From contig NZ_CP110341.1 in assembly GCF_026013965.1 (NCBI RefSeq), positions 3,596,001 to 3,660,000 on the forward strand: 64,000 nt of DNA. Direction: 5' to 3'. The stretch is from Brevibacterium sp. JSBI002 (GTDB taxonomy: Bacteria > Actinomycetota > Actinomycetes > Actinomycetales > Brevibacteriaceae). How positions within the stretch are numbered: the first letter of the stretch is position 1; every line of letters starts with the position of its first letter. The translations under genes and the position numbers were made by a program. The notes under the pieces were generated by a model. It worked only from the letters and a program-made list of their open reading frames with translations, was not told the DNA's origin and made no database searches. Below, one piece after another: positions 17,881-26,810 of the stretch.

Positions 17881-19004
17881 GCGCGGACCTCCGATCCGCC
17901 TCTGACGGCAGAGCGCTCGCCGTGGTGCTGGGCTCGTGCGGCGATCGCATCCGCCGCCACCTGCCATTGCGCGACGGTCGTCGCCGGCAGAACCGCGTGA
18001 GCGTGAACGGCGGCGACGCTCAGTCCTCGCGTGCGGGCTGCGAACCCCGCGCGTCCGGCGCGTGGATTCACCCAGAGGAACCTGTGGCTGAGTCGGGCCA
18101 GGCGTGCGCACGATCGTTCCAGCTCCGCGCAGTCGCCCTGCTCCCAGCCATCGCTGATGACGACGAGAACGCTGCCCCGGACGAGGTCCTTTCTGCGACC
18201 GGTGAGCAGCTCACCCAGAGAATCGCCGAGGCGGGTCCCGCTCCCCGCGTCGAGGACATCGGTCAATCCCGTTCGCAGACGACCGCGACCCGACCGTGTG
18301 TTCGCGCTGGCGTGGGGTCTGTCCACCCTGGTCAGCCGTGTACCTGCGGTGAAGCAGCGCGCCCTGAGCTGGTCGGCGCCGCGGTCGAGGAACCTGAGCA
18401 CGGACTCGCGCCAGGGCGACATCGATGCCGACACATCGGCGACGAGGGTGACTTGGCGCAGACGGTGGAGGGAGCGTCGGCGCGGGATGGACGAGAGTTC
18501 CTCGGCTCTGACGAGCTGGCGCAGCATGCGGCGTGAGTCGATGTCGCCGGCATGCCAGGGCCGTGACCTGTACGGCGATCCGAGTGGACGTCCGAAGGTC
18601 AGGCGGTCGATGAGGGCTGCGGCTTCGGCAGTGTCGTCGAGTCCGAGATCGACGTGGCGCAACCGCTCCCGGCGGCTGGCCGCCGTGATCTCGGCCGACT
18701 CGGCTTCACCGGCGCCGTCGAGACTGAGATGCGGCTGGGGGATCTCAACCTGGATCCCGGAATCCTCTGCTGCGCCCGCGACCCGGAGTCCGAAGGTCGA
18801 GTCGAAGACAGCGTCATGGATGCGCAGATGCTCGTGCCGGGTGCACGTCAGCGACCGCGACGCGGCGCGGATCTGTCGCGGGTCGAACGGATCGAGGGAT
18901 GCCGCTGCCGTGAGCAGCGAGCGCACCGCTTCCATATCTGCCGGCAGTCCCGCCGCGCGCAACCGGGCACTCAGGAGGATCAGCGTGTCTGCAAGGTTCG
19001 TCAC
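17877..19004 (-). CDS. CoxE-like VWA-domain protein
   Basis: A 375-residue protein with a von Willebrand A domain whose metal-site motif is VADVSASMSPWR (Asp190, Ser192, Ser194). It matches CoxE, which works with the AAA+ ATPase CoxD in activating CO dehydrogenase-type Mo enzymes. It overlaps the coxD-like gene upstream and the xdhC-like gene downstream by four bases each. MoxR/VWA pairs act as chaperones or metal-insertion machines, so a role in maturing the Mo hydroxylase at 5322-9150 is likely. Confidence 0.87.
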   Translation of the reverse strand: MTNLADTLILLSARLRAAGLPADMEAVRSLLTAAASLDPFDPRQIRAASRSLTCTRHEHLRIHDAVFDSTFGLRVAGAAEDSGIQVEIPQPHLSLDGAGEAESAEITAASRRERLRHVDLGLDDTAEAAALIDRLTFGRPLGSPYRSRPWHAGDIDSRRMLRQLVRAEELSSIPRRRSLHRLRQVTLVADVSASMSPWRESVLRFLDRGADQLRARCFTAGTRLTRVDRPHASANTRSGRGRLRTGLTDVLDAGSGTRLGDSLGELLTGRRKDLVRGSVLVVISDGWEQGDCAELERSCARLARLSHRFLWVNPRAGRAGFAARTRGLSVAAVHAHAVLPATTVAQWQVAADAIAARAQHHGERSAVRGGSEVRA

Positions 19005-19918
19005 CGGCTGCCGCCTCCGAGTGATCTCAGGGCAGAGCCGGCGGGATCGAGGTCATCCGCTTCCTTGAGGACAGCGGAGAGGGTCGCGGCTGCCGACGGT
19101 TCATCGAGTTCTTCGAGACCGAGGCTGTGCAGGGCCCGGAGCCAATCGATGGTCTCCGCTGTCCCGGGCGGTTTGATGAGATCGACCCTGCGCAGTCGAT
19201 TCGCCGCATCGATGACAGCCTCGCGCAGGGACGACTCCGCCTGTGGCACATGCAGCGACAAGATCCGTGATTCTGCTGCGGCATCCGGTTGTTCGAACCA
19301 GTGGTAGAGACAGCGTCGGCGCAGCGCATCGTGGAGATCTCGCGTGCGGTTCGAGGTGAGGATGACCAGCGGAGGGGTCTCGGTCGAGATCGTGCCGAGT
19401 TCGGGGATGCTGATCGACCAGTCGGCGAGGGCTTCGAGCAGAAGAGCGTCGAATTCGTCTCCTGCGCGGTCGACCTCGTCGATGAGCAGCACGGGCCTCG
19501 GATCGTCTGATCCCAGACCCTGTGAGTCTTCGATGGCCTGCAGTATCGGGCGCGCCAGGAGGAAAGCTCGATCGTGGAGTTCGTCGTCGAGGCGCAGCGC
19601 ATCGATCGGCTCGCCCGCCACCGTCGAGGCCGCTTCGATCGTTCTCACATGGAGGATCTGCTTCGCGAAGTCCCAGTCATAGAGAGCTTGGCTGGATTCG
19701 AGACCGTCGTGACATTGCAGGCGGATGAGCGGGCCACCTGAGGCGCGGGCGAGCGCTCGAGCCAAGCTCGTCTTGCCGACGCCCGGAACGCCTTCGCACA
19801 GGAGCGGCTTCCCGAGCCGATGGGCGAGCACGCAGGCGGTCGCCAGTTCGGACGTGACGATGTGTCCTGCCCGTTCCAATGCCTGCTCCAGGGATCGGGG
19901 ATCACTGAAAATCGTCAT
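19001..19918 (-). CDS. MoxR/CoxD-type AAA+ ATPase
   Basis: A 305-residue AAA+ ATPase. Walker A is GVPGVGKT (43-50) and Walker B is LLIDEVDRAGDEFDALLLEAL. The DWDFAKQIL stretch is typical of CoxD-type MoxR proteins. In Oligotropha, CoxD is required to build the active site of CO dehydrogenase; here the hydroxylase has a YRGAGR loop, so the pair may assist sulfuration or cofactor loading instead. It starts 27 bases after the carbamate kinase stop, in the same transcript. Confidence 0.9.
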   Translation of the reverse strand: MTIFSDPRSLEQALERAGHIVTSELATACVLAHRLGKPLLCEGVPGVGKTSLARALARASGGPLIRLQCHDGLESSQALYDWDFAKQILHVRTIEAASTVAGEPIDALRLDDELHDRAFLLARPILQAIEDSQGLGSDDPRPVLLIDEVDRAGDEFDALLLEALADWSISIPELGTISTETPPLVILTSNRTRDLHDALRRRCLYHWFEQPDAAAESRILSLHVPQAESSLREAVIDAANRLRRVDLIKPPGTAETIDWLRALHSLGLEELDEPSAAATLSAVLKEADDLDPAGSALRSLGGGSR

Positions 19919-19945
19919 GTCGCCATCGTCTCCTCTGACTTGATT

Positions 19946-20884
19946 CTACCGATCGTCCGAGGTCACCACGGTGCCGACAGTTCCGGACACGGCGGCCGCG
20001 AGCTGGGCGAGCTCGGTGATGACGGCTCGCTGTCCGCCGTTGTCGACGAAGTCGATGATCGCGTCGACCTTCGGCCCCATCGACCCGGAGGCGAATGTGC
20101 CTGTGCTGCGCAGCTCCTTGAGCTGTGCCGCGCTCACGGCTCCGACGTCGCGTGCCTGAGGTGTGCCGTAGCCGGCAACGGCACAGGGGACATCGGTGGC
20201 GATGATGAGCAGGTCGGCGCCGACTGAGGCGGCGAGCTTCGCGGCACTGAGGTCTTTGTCGATGACGGCGGAGATCCCGGTGCTTCCTCCTTCTGCAGGA
20301 ACAACGGGGATCCCGCCGCCGCCCGCAGCGACGACGACCCAACCGGAATCGGCGAGGAAAGAGACCATCGGAGTCTCGAGGATCTCCACCGGTCTGGGCG
20401 AGGCCACAACCCGGCGCCATCCTTTCTCCCCGAAGTCCTTCCACGTCTGTCCGTGCGCCGTCATCTCGGCGGCGAAGGCAGCGTCTTGGTACGAGCCGAT
20501 CGGCTTGACCGGGTCGGCGAACGCAGGATCGTCAGGGTCGACGACCGTCCGCGTCACCACAGCGGCGACCTTGCTGTCGAGTCCCCGGGTGCAGAGTTCA
20601 CGTTCGAGTTCGCTCACGATCGTGAACCCGAGCGTGCCCTGTGTCTGCGCTCCGCACCAGTCCAAGCCCACCGGCGGAAGTTCGTGCGCTGAGAGTTCGT
20701 TCTTGCGCAGGATGTTCCCGACCTGCGGGCCGTTCCCATGGGTGATGACGAGTTCATGTCCGGCTGCTGTGAGGTCGGCCAGATGAGCTGCCGCGGCGGC
20801 GATCGCACGCTGCTGGGCGGGCGGAGAGGCGTCTCCGCCCGGTCCCGTCATCGCGTTGCCCCCGAGGGCGACGAGGACTCTCAC
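19946..20884 (-). CDS. arcC: Carbamate kinase
   Basis: A 312-residue carbamate kinase that converts carbamoyl phosphate and ADP to carbamate (then ammonia and CO2) and ATP. Family motifs are VALGGNAM at the N-terminus, VITHGNGPQVGNIL, VVAAGGGGIPVV, VIDKDLSAAKLA and GSMGPKVDA. The start overlaps the hyuB stop by four bases. Paired with an AllFGH-type carbamoyltransferase it is the energy-yielding last step, as in E. coli allantoin fermentation (AllK). There are no arginine deiminase genes nearby, which argues against an arginine role. Confidence 0.95.
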   Translation of the reverse strand: MRVLVALGGNAMTGPGGDASPPAQQRAIAAAAAHLADLTAAGHELVITHGNGPQVGNILRKNELSAHELPPVGLDWCGAQTQGTLGFTIVSELERELCTRGLDSKVAAVVTRTVVDPDDPAFADPVKPIGSYQDAAFAAEMTAHGQTWKDFGEKGWRRVVASPRPVEILETPMVSFLADSGWVVVAAGGGGIPVVPAEGGSTGISAVIDKDLSAAKLAASVGADLLIIATDVPCAVAGYGTPQARDVGAVSAAQLKELRSTGTFASGSMGPKVDAIIDFVDNGGQRAVITELAQLAAAVSGTVGTVVTSDDR

Positions 20885-22941
20885 AGCCAGTCGACCGCCG
20901 CGGCTGCGGACCCATCGCCGGAGAGCTGAGCGTAGCCGGGTCCCCGGTCGAAGAAGGGCCTGTTCTCCTCACGGTCACCGCGCATCTGCGCACGCAGCGT
21001 CTGCGTTGCCGCCTCATCGACCTGTGCATCGTCGACGCCGGCCGCATCGGCGCCGACCGTGGAACTCAGGTCGGCGGTGATGACGACACCGTAGGCCTCA
21101 CGGGCGCCGTCGATGCTCACCTTGCCCCATCGCACGTCACGCAGAACTTCGTCGCTCGGACGATCGAGGGGGTCTCCCCAGCCTCCCCCGCCGGTGGTTC
21201 TGATGCGCACGATCTCTCCGGCGCGGATCTCTTCGGCGTCGGCGAGCGCATCGACCTCACGCTCGTTCGGACCGCCCGGGTCGATGGTCACTTGGAACGG
21301 TCGGCCTGCCTTTCCTCCCTTGACACCCCAGCAGGCCAAGATCGAGCGGTCGGCGATCGACATGAAGTGAGCGTCCTTGAGCATCCGAATGTGCTTTTCG
21401 TAGCCGAGGCCCCCACGGTAGCGGCCTGCACCGCCCGAGTCGACAGCCAGTCCGAGCCGCTCGACACGGAAGGGGAAGCGGGACTCCGTGAATTCCGTCG
21501 GCAGGTTCCGAGAATCCGGGACGACATGGATTGTGTCTTCGCCATCGGAGTAGTAGCGTCCGCCCGATCCCCCGCCGAGGACCTCGCGCATGAGGTAGTC
21601 CTTGCCGTCTCGATCCTTCCCGTAGACACCGGTGTAGCGGATCGTCTCCTGGTCAGCCGGCATGCGACCGTCCACGGCCTTGGCGACGACGCCCGCGAGG
21701 ACACCGAGGAGGCGGAGGATGACGAATGTGCGCGCATTGGTCGGGCCGGGGAATTCAGGAGTGAGCAGGGTGCCTTTCTCCGGGAATCGCATCTCGATGA
21801 GGGGGACGATCCCCTCGTTGACATCGAGCTCGGCCATGCGCTCAGGGGTATCGGCGAGATTGCGCAGGATCGGGGCGAGCCACTTCTTGAGGAAGTTCCC
21901 TCCCACATAGTCTCCGCAGTGGTTGATCGGGCCTGCCGCCTGCGCGGCTGTTCCCGTGAAGTCGACGATGAGTCGGGGGCCATCGTCGGGACCGCCGGTC
22001 GCCGTCTTCGTCAAGGTGATGCGCTGCGTGTGGAGCATCGGGTCGGAGACGCCGTCGTGCTCCGCGTAGTCCTCCCAGACATATTGGCCGTCCGGAATCT
22101 TCGACAGGATCTCGCGGCGATAGATCTCGGTGGAATTCTGCAGAATCGTGTCGAAGGCGGTTTCGACGGTCTCAACTCCATAGCGGGTGAAGAGCTCGGA
22201 CAGACGGCGCGCCCCCATGAGGCAGGCCGAGCATTCGGCGTCGAGGTCGGCCGAAAGCGAATCGGGCATCCGTGAATTGCGCGTCATGATCCGCAGTGCT
22301 GAGGCGTTCGGGGTGCCTTCGGACCAGAGTCTGATCGGCGGGATCATCAGCCCCTCTTCGAAGACGCTCGTGGCCCCCGAAGGCATCGAACCCGGGCAGG
22401 CGCCTCCGATGTCGTCATGGTGGCCGAAGGCCTGGACGAAGCATACGACGCGCCCTTCGGCGAACACAGGAACGGTCACGCACATATCAGGGAGGTGGCC
22501 GATGCCGCCTTCGGATTCGTAGACGTCGTTGTGGAAGAAGACATCCCCTTCCCGCATCTCCTCGATGGGGAAGTCACGCACGACCGGATGGACCAGCGCT
22601 GAGTATGAGCGCCCCGTGAGCTTGCGCAGCTGGCGATCGTGGATGCCTGCACGGAAGTCGTGGGCGTCGCGGATCATCGGCGAACGTGAAGTGCGCGCTA
22701 TCGAGGTTTCGACTTCCATCTCCACGCTCGCGAGTGTGCCTTCGACGATCTCGACGATGATCGGATCGACGCTCGACCCCGGCGCGGTCAGGCGATTGCC
22801 GTGCTCATAGGCGGTCGGCAGCCCTGCGGGGTTGATCGGTGAGGCGGCGATGTAGTCGGCGAGCTCTTGGCCCTTCAGGGCTTCGGTGCGCAGCATCGAT
22901 CCCGAGTCGACGGCCGATGTGCCTGCAGCTGTGGTGGTCAT
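20881..22941 (-). CDS. hyuB: Hydantoinase B / oxoprolinase beta-type subunit
   Basis: A 686-residue HyuB-family subunit. Typical stretches are DPIIVEIVEGTLASVEMEVETS, FFHNDVYESEGGIGHLPDM, FGHHDDIGGACPGSM and the C-terminal RTTGGGGWGDPLDR. With HyuA it forms an ATP-dependent amidohydrolase that opens five-membered cyclic imides or amides such as N-methylhydantoin or 5-oxoproline. The four-base overlaps with hyuA before it and carbamate kinase after it indicate one tightly coupled operon. The ring substrate here is unknown. Confidence 0.93.
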   Translation of the reverse strand: MTTTAAGTSAVDSGSMLRTEALKGQELADYIAASPINPAGLPTAYEHGNRLTAPGSSVDPIIVEIVEGTLASVEMEVETSIARTSRSPMIRDAHDFRAGIHDRQLRKLTGRSYSALVHPVVRDFPIEEMREGDVFFHNDVYESEGGIGHLPDMCVTVPVFAEGRVVCFVQAFGHHDDIGGACPGSMPSGATSVFEEGLMIPPIRLWSEGTPNASALRIMTRNSRMPDSLSADLDAECSACLMGARRLSELFTRYGVETVETAFDTILQNSTEIYRREILSKIPDGQYVWEDYAEHDGVSDPMLHTQRITLTKTATGGPDDGPRLIVDFTGTAAQAAGPINHCGDYVGGNFLKKWLAPILRNLADTPERMAELDVNEGIVPLIEMRFPEKGTLLTPEFPGPTNARTFVILRLLGVLAGVVAKAVDGRMPADQETIRYTGVYGKDRDGKDYLMREVLGGGSGGRYYSDGEDTIHVVPDSRNLPTEFTESRFPFRVERLGLAVDSGGAGRYRGGLGYEKHIRMLKDAHFMSIADRSILACWGVKGGKAGRPFQVTIDPGGPNEREVDALADAEEIRAGEIVRIRTTGGGGWGDPLDRPSDEVLRDVRWGKVSIDGAREAYGVVITADLSSTVGADAAGVDDAQVDEAATQTLRAQMRGDREENRPFFDRGPGYAQLSGDGSAAAAVDWL

Positions 22942-25067
22942 TTGCTGTCCTCCTGACCGGTCGTGCGGGTGATGATGATGTTCGCGGCGCGATCGATGCG
23001 CGCGGTGAAATTCGGATGGAGCGGCACCGTGGAGCCGAACTCCTCGATGACCGCCGGTCCGACGATCTCATCGCCGTTGAGCAGGTGCTCACGCCAGTAG
23101 ACCGGGGTGTCGACGAAGTCCTCGGCCGCGTCGAAGCAGACGGGGCGGCGACCGGTCTGTGCCCTCTCGTCGAGAGCCGGCGCATTCTCTGCCGACTCGA
23201 TGTGGCGGGTCTGGGGCCGGGTGATCGGCCCGATACCGGACACCCTGAGGTTGACCCATTCGACGAACTGATCGTCTTTGTCGGCGAAGTCGTAGCCGTA
23301 GAGCTTGCGGTGCTCGGCGTGGAATGCCTGTGTGACCTCATCGGCCCAGTCCCTGGTGATCGGCCCCGCCGGCGCAGGGACGCGGACTTCAAAGGCCTGT
23401 CCGAAGTACCGCAGGTCGACCGTGCGGTCGAATTGGTGGTCGTCGCTCGGGAAGCCCTCGTTGTCCAGAGCCTCGGCAGCCCGATGCGTCAGTCCCGCGA
23501 AGATCGCGGAGACCTCGTCGATATCGAGGCGGTCATCGCGGCTGACATGTGTCTGCACGTAGTCGTTCTTCACGTCGACGGTGAGCAGACCGAAGGCGGA
23601 GACGTTGCCGGGGTTGAGAGGAACGACGACTCCGGCGAGGTCGAGGACGTCGACGAGGGTGCAGGCGAGCAGCGAGCCCGATCCGCCGAAAGTTGCGAGC
23701 ATGAAGTCGCGGACATCGAGCCCCCGCTGCACCGAGATCTGACGCAGAGCATTCGCCTGGTTCCAGGCTGAGATCTCGAGGATGCCGGTTGCCGCCTTCT
23801 CCGCGGTCAGCCCGAGTCGCTGAGCGATCTCGTCGATGCCGGACCTGGCGGCCTCGACGTCGAGCGGGATTTCTCCGCCGAGGAGGTGGGGCGGGATCCG
23901 CCCGAGGTAGACGTGGGCATCGGTGATCGTCGGCTCGGTGCCGCCGTTTCCGTAGCAGATGGGGCCCGGGTCGGCGCCCGCCGACTGGGGACCGACCTTG
24001 AGCTGGCCCTCTGGGGTCGTCCACGCGATCGATCCGCCGCCGGCGCCGACGGTCACAACGTCGATCATCGGGATCTTCGATGGGTATACGCCGACGCTGC
24101 CTTCGGTCGTCAGGGCCGGCTCACCGTCGATGACGACGGTGACATCCGTCGAGGTACCCCCGCCGTCGCAGGTGAGCACCTTGTCGAATCCGGCTTCCCG
24201 GGCGATGAGACCGGCGCCAAGGGCTCCAGCGGCCGGGCCGGAGAGTACGGTGGTGATCGGCTGGTTGACGACTTCTTCGGCAGACAGGACTCCGCCGTTG
24301 GACTTCATGATGTAGAACGGCAGCGCGGAGTCTGCGCCGACGCCGGTGTAGGCGTCGAGGCGGTCGTGGATGTTGCGCACATACTTCGAGACCTTCGGCT
24401 TGACGGCCGCGTCGACGAGCGTCGTCATCGACCGCTCGTACTCTCGATACTCTCGCAGCACCTCGGAGCTCAACGACACCGTCGCCTCAGGGTGGATCTC
24501 GGTGAGGATCTCGCGCATCTTCTGCTCGTGAGCCGGGTTGGCGTAGGCGTGGAGGAAGTTCACGCCCAGTGTCATGACGCCCTGATCTTTGAACCACTGG
24601 GCGACCTCGCGCGCCTGAGCCTCGTCGAACGGGCGGACTTCGCCGCCCTCGAAATCGAGACGCCCCGAGACGGTCTTGACCAGATCGGCAGGGACGATGC
24701 GCTCCGGCTTGACCCAGAAGTACGAGTTGCCGTAGCCGTCGGGCACTGCCTGACGTGCGATCTCGAGGACGAATTCGTAGCCTTCGGTCGTGATGAAGCC
24801 GAGGCGGTCGAGCTTGCCTTCGAGGAGTTGGTTGGTGGCCACAGTCGTTCCGTGGCTGACAGCGCTGATGTGCTCCGCTGTGACGGAATCGCCGAGCATC
24901 GCCAGCACTTTGTCGATGCCGTTGATGAAGCCGTCGGCCGGGTTCGAAGGCGTCGACGGCGTCTTCGTCGTCGTCAGTGTGCCGCTGGTTTCGTCGAAGG
25001 CGACGATATCGGTGAATGTTCCACCGGTATCGATGCCGATGCGGATTCGAGGAGCGTTGGGCGACAT
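22938..25067 (-). CDS. hyuA: Hydantoinase A / oxoprolinase alpha-type subunit
   Basis: A 709-residue HyuA-family ATP-binding subunit with the actin-like nucleotide motif RIGIDTGGTFTDIVAFDE at the N-terminus, SHGTTVATNQLLE, and VLTCDGGGTSTDVTVV in the middle. I place the start at ATG 25067, which has AGGAAGGA seven bases upstream; ATG 25103 is possible. It is the first gene of the hyuAB-arcC-coxDE-xdhC transcript. Expected role: phosphorylation-driven ring opening to an N-carbamoyl acid. Confidence 0.93.
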   Translation of the reverse strand: MSPNAPRIRIGIDTGGTFTDIVAFDETSGTLTTTKTPSTPSNPADGFINGIDKVLAMLGDSVTAEHISAVSHGTTVATNQLLEGKLDRLGFITTEGYEFVLEIARQAVPDGYGNSYFWVKPERIVPADLVKTVSGRLDFEGGEVRPFDEAQAREVAQWFKDQGVMTLGVNFLHAYANPAHEQKMREILTEIHPEATVSLSSEVLREYREYERSMTTLVDAAVKPKVSKYVRNIHDRLDAYTGVGADSALPFYIMKSNGGVLSAEEVVNQPITTVLSGPAAGALGAGLIAREAGFDKVLTCDGGGTSTDVTVVIDGEPALTTEGSVGVYPSKIPMIDVVTVGAGGGSIAWTTPEGQLKVGPQSAGADPGPICYGNGGTEPTITDAHVYLGRIPPHLLGGEIPLDVEAARSGIDEIAQRLGLTAEKAATGILEISAWNQANALRQISVQRGLDVRDFMLATFGGSGSLLACTLVDVLDLAGVVVPLNPGNVSAFGLLTVDVKNDYVQTHVSRDDRLDIDEVSAIFAGLTHRAAEALDNEGFPSDDHQFDRTVDLRYFGQAFEVRVPAPAGPITRDWADEVTQAFHAEHRKLYGYDFADKDDQFVEWVNLRVSGIGPITRPQTRHIESAENAPALDERAQTGRRPVCFDAAEDFVDTPVYWREHLLNGDEIVGPAVIEEFGSTVPLHPNFTARIDRAANIIITRTTGQEDSK

Positions 25068-25216
25068 CGTCGTCCTTCCTGGTCGCGTGGGATTTGTCAC
25101 CATCTTTCCCTGTGACTGGGCTCACTGAACCGGCAAGAGCTGACAAATAGCACGAAGCTTGTTGGCGAGATTTCACAGTCACGTGGCGGGTGGTGACTCG
25201 TGCGGCGGGACTCGCC
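25068..25216. promoter_or_regulatory. Promoter region of the hyuAB operon with candidate regulator site
   Basis: TTTGTCAGCTCTTGCCG lies at 25131-25147 on the minus strand, about 65 bases upstream of the chosen hyuA start. It shares the ten-mer TATTTGTCAG, and 15 of 19 positions, with the site upstream of the permease operon at 10770. I infer co-regulation. No clear -35/-10 pair can be defended. Confidence 0.45.
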
Positions 25217-26035
25217 TCAGGCGACGAGCAGCTCCTCCGCGAGCACCTCGTCGAGGCCGCGAGCATCTCGTCCGAGGATGGCGGGGATCCCCGCCGCCCC
25301 ACAGGGCAGGCCATAGCGGTCATAGTAGGCGAACATCGCCGTCAGCCATTCTCGTTCGCGCGCATCGAGTCCGCTGCCGTTGTGCTCCTGCCCGGCCGCC
25401 CACGCGCGTGGACTCGTCACCTCGAGAGCCACCTCGGTGCCGAGCACTGCCTCCGCGGCTCGGGCCACATCGCGCACCGTCACGAGCTGCGGTCCGCCGA
25501 TTTCGAGAGTCGCCCCGATATGACTGTCGCCTGCGAGCAGGTGCGCGGCCGCTTCACCGACGTCGCGCAGGCTGATGAGCCCGAAGGGAGTATCCGGGTC
25601 GTACGGGACGGTGATCTGAGGGTCATGACCGCGCAGCCCGGGCAGGAAGTTGTCGATATACGCGCAGGGTTCGACGATGGTGAAGGGCAGCGAACTGCGG
25701 CGCACGCGGTCCTCGGACTCGGCCTTGGCGAGATGGTGCGGCATCGCCGGGGCGTATGGTGAGGCCACCGAGTGGTAGACGATCCGTTCGACACCGGCGG
25801 CGTGGCAAGCCCCAAGGAGCATCTCGATGAAGCCGACTTCATCGCTGTGCAGGTTCGGCGCCATGAGGTAGACGGATCGGCATCCCTGCAGCGCGGTGAT
25901 GGGATCGGCGAGGTCTGCCCGCCCCAAAGTCACTGGCACGCCGCCTGCGGAGCTCACAGCTGCCGCGACGGCACGGCCTGTCTTCCCGGTTCCGGAGACG
26001 ATGCCGATCCTGTCCGCTCTGGCTTGTGGTTTCAC
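25217..26035 (-). CDS. NmrA/SDR-like NAD(P)-binding protein
   Basis: A 272-residue atypical short-chain dehydrogenase or NmrA-like protein. The N-terminal Rossmann motif is GIVSGTGKTGRAVAAAV, the strand-end VYLMAPN and YHSVASPYAPAM follow, and the rest matches azoreductase/NmrA-type proteins. GTG 26035 is taken as start, with GGAAGC upstream and 13 bases after the stop of the nucleotidyltransferase gene. It lacks a clear catalytic Tyr-x3-Lys pair, so it may be a sensor or reductase. Its role in the pathway cannot be assigned. Confidence 0.75.
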   Translation of the reverse strand: MKPQARADRIGIVSGTGKTGRAVAAAVSSAGGVPVTLGRADLADPITALQGCRSVYLMAPNLHSDEVGFIEMLLGACHAAGVERIVYHSVASPYAPAMPHHLAKAESEDRVRRSSLPFTIVEPCAYIDNFLPGLRGHDPQITVPYDPDTPFGLISLRDVGEAAAHLLAGDSHIGATLEIGGPQLVTVRDVARAAEAVLGTEVALEVTSPRAWAAGQEHNGSGLDAREREWLTAMFAYYDRYGLPCGAAGIPAILGRDARGLDEVLAEELLVA

Positions 26036-26048
26036 GATGAGCTTCCGT

Positions 26049-26699
26049 TCATGAGTGGATGTCTGCGAGGTGCAGTCCGAATCGGGCTGCGGCCTCCGGG
26101 GTGTCGATGTCGGCCAGCCCGTCTCGACCGGCTGGCAGCAGGTCCGCGCATTCGATGCCGGAGACGCCGCCGCGGCTGGAGTGGCGGCGGAGCATGACCC
26201 GCAGTCCTTCGTCCCCGGCAGCGGCCGCGTGCGCTTCGGCGATGTGTGCACGACCGAGGCCGACGGGGTGACCGGGAACCGAGTTCCAGTGTGCGCGGGC
26301 GAGGTGCTCCGGAACCGTCGCATCGAGCAGGCGACCGTAGGCCTCAGCTGGGACATCGGGAAGATCGAGCAGAGAGATGACGACTCCGGCAGCTATGTTC
26401 GGCACCGCGCTCAGCCCAGCGCGCAGCGAGGTGCTCAGGCCCTGTCGGTGCTCAGGGTTCTCGACGATCCGTGCTCGGCCCGGCACCAGTCGGGAGGCCC
26501 GATCAGCCGCCGGGCCGAGCACGACGATGACGTTCGAGTCGCATCCTCGGGCGGTAGCCGCGGTCAGCATCCTTTCGACCTGCACGGTCAGCAGCGCGGT
26601 GCCGTCCGCGTATTTGAGCAGTGCCTTCGGCCCGCCCATCCGAGTTCCGCTGCCGGCCGCCAACAGCAGCAGACTCGGGATCTCTCTCACCTGCTCCAT
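26049..26699 (-). CDS. MocA-like molybdenum cofactor cytidylyltransferase
   Basis: A 216-residue nucleotidyltransferase. The fingerprint LLAAGSGTRMGGPKALLKY, the metal-binding LLDLPDVP and the later GHPVGLGRAHI and DIDTPEAA place it in the MobA/MocA group. MocA converts Mo-molybdopterin to the cytosine dinucleotide form used by CoxL-type hydroxylases. Sitting in the same block as the Mo hydroxylase and XdhC, that is the most likely job. It could also be a related sugar nucleotidyltransferase, but the GxRMGxPK motif and context favour MocA. Confidence 0.85.
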   Translation of the reverse strand: MEQVREIPSLLLLAAGSGTRMGGPKALLKYADGTALLTVQVERMLTAATARGCDSNVIVVLGPAADRASRLVPGRARIVENPEHRQGLSTSLRAGLSAVPNIAAGVVISLLDLPDVPAEAYGRLLDATVPEHLARAHWNSVPGHPVGLGRAHIAEAHAAAAGDEGLRVMLRRHSSRGGVSGIECADLLPAGRDGLADIDTPEAAARFGLHLADIHS

Positions 26700-26810
26700 G
26701 TGCTCAGACTGGCACCATTGTCACCTTCGCGCCACTGCACAAGTCACCAAAGACGGCCCGCCTTCGTCGTCAGATCTCGTGGTAGCCGACCGCGGCCTCT
26801 GTACGTATCG

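Noticed and set aside
19946..20884. Arginine deiminase pathway carbamate kinase
   Set aside because: No arcA, arcB or arcD genes are present; the gene overlaps hyuB and lies with AllFGH-type genes.
22938..25067. 5-oxoprolinase or acetone carboxylase alpha subunit
   Set aside because: The family is shared, but no third acetone carboxylase subunit is present and the context favours cyclic imide or hydantoin hydrolysis. A 5-oxoproline role cannot be excluded by sequence alone.
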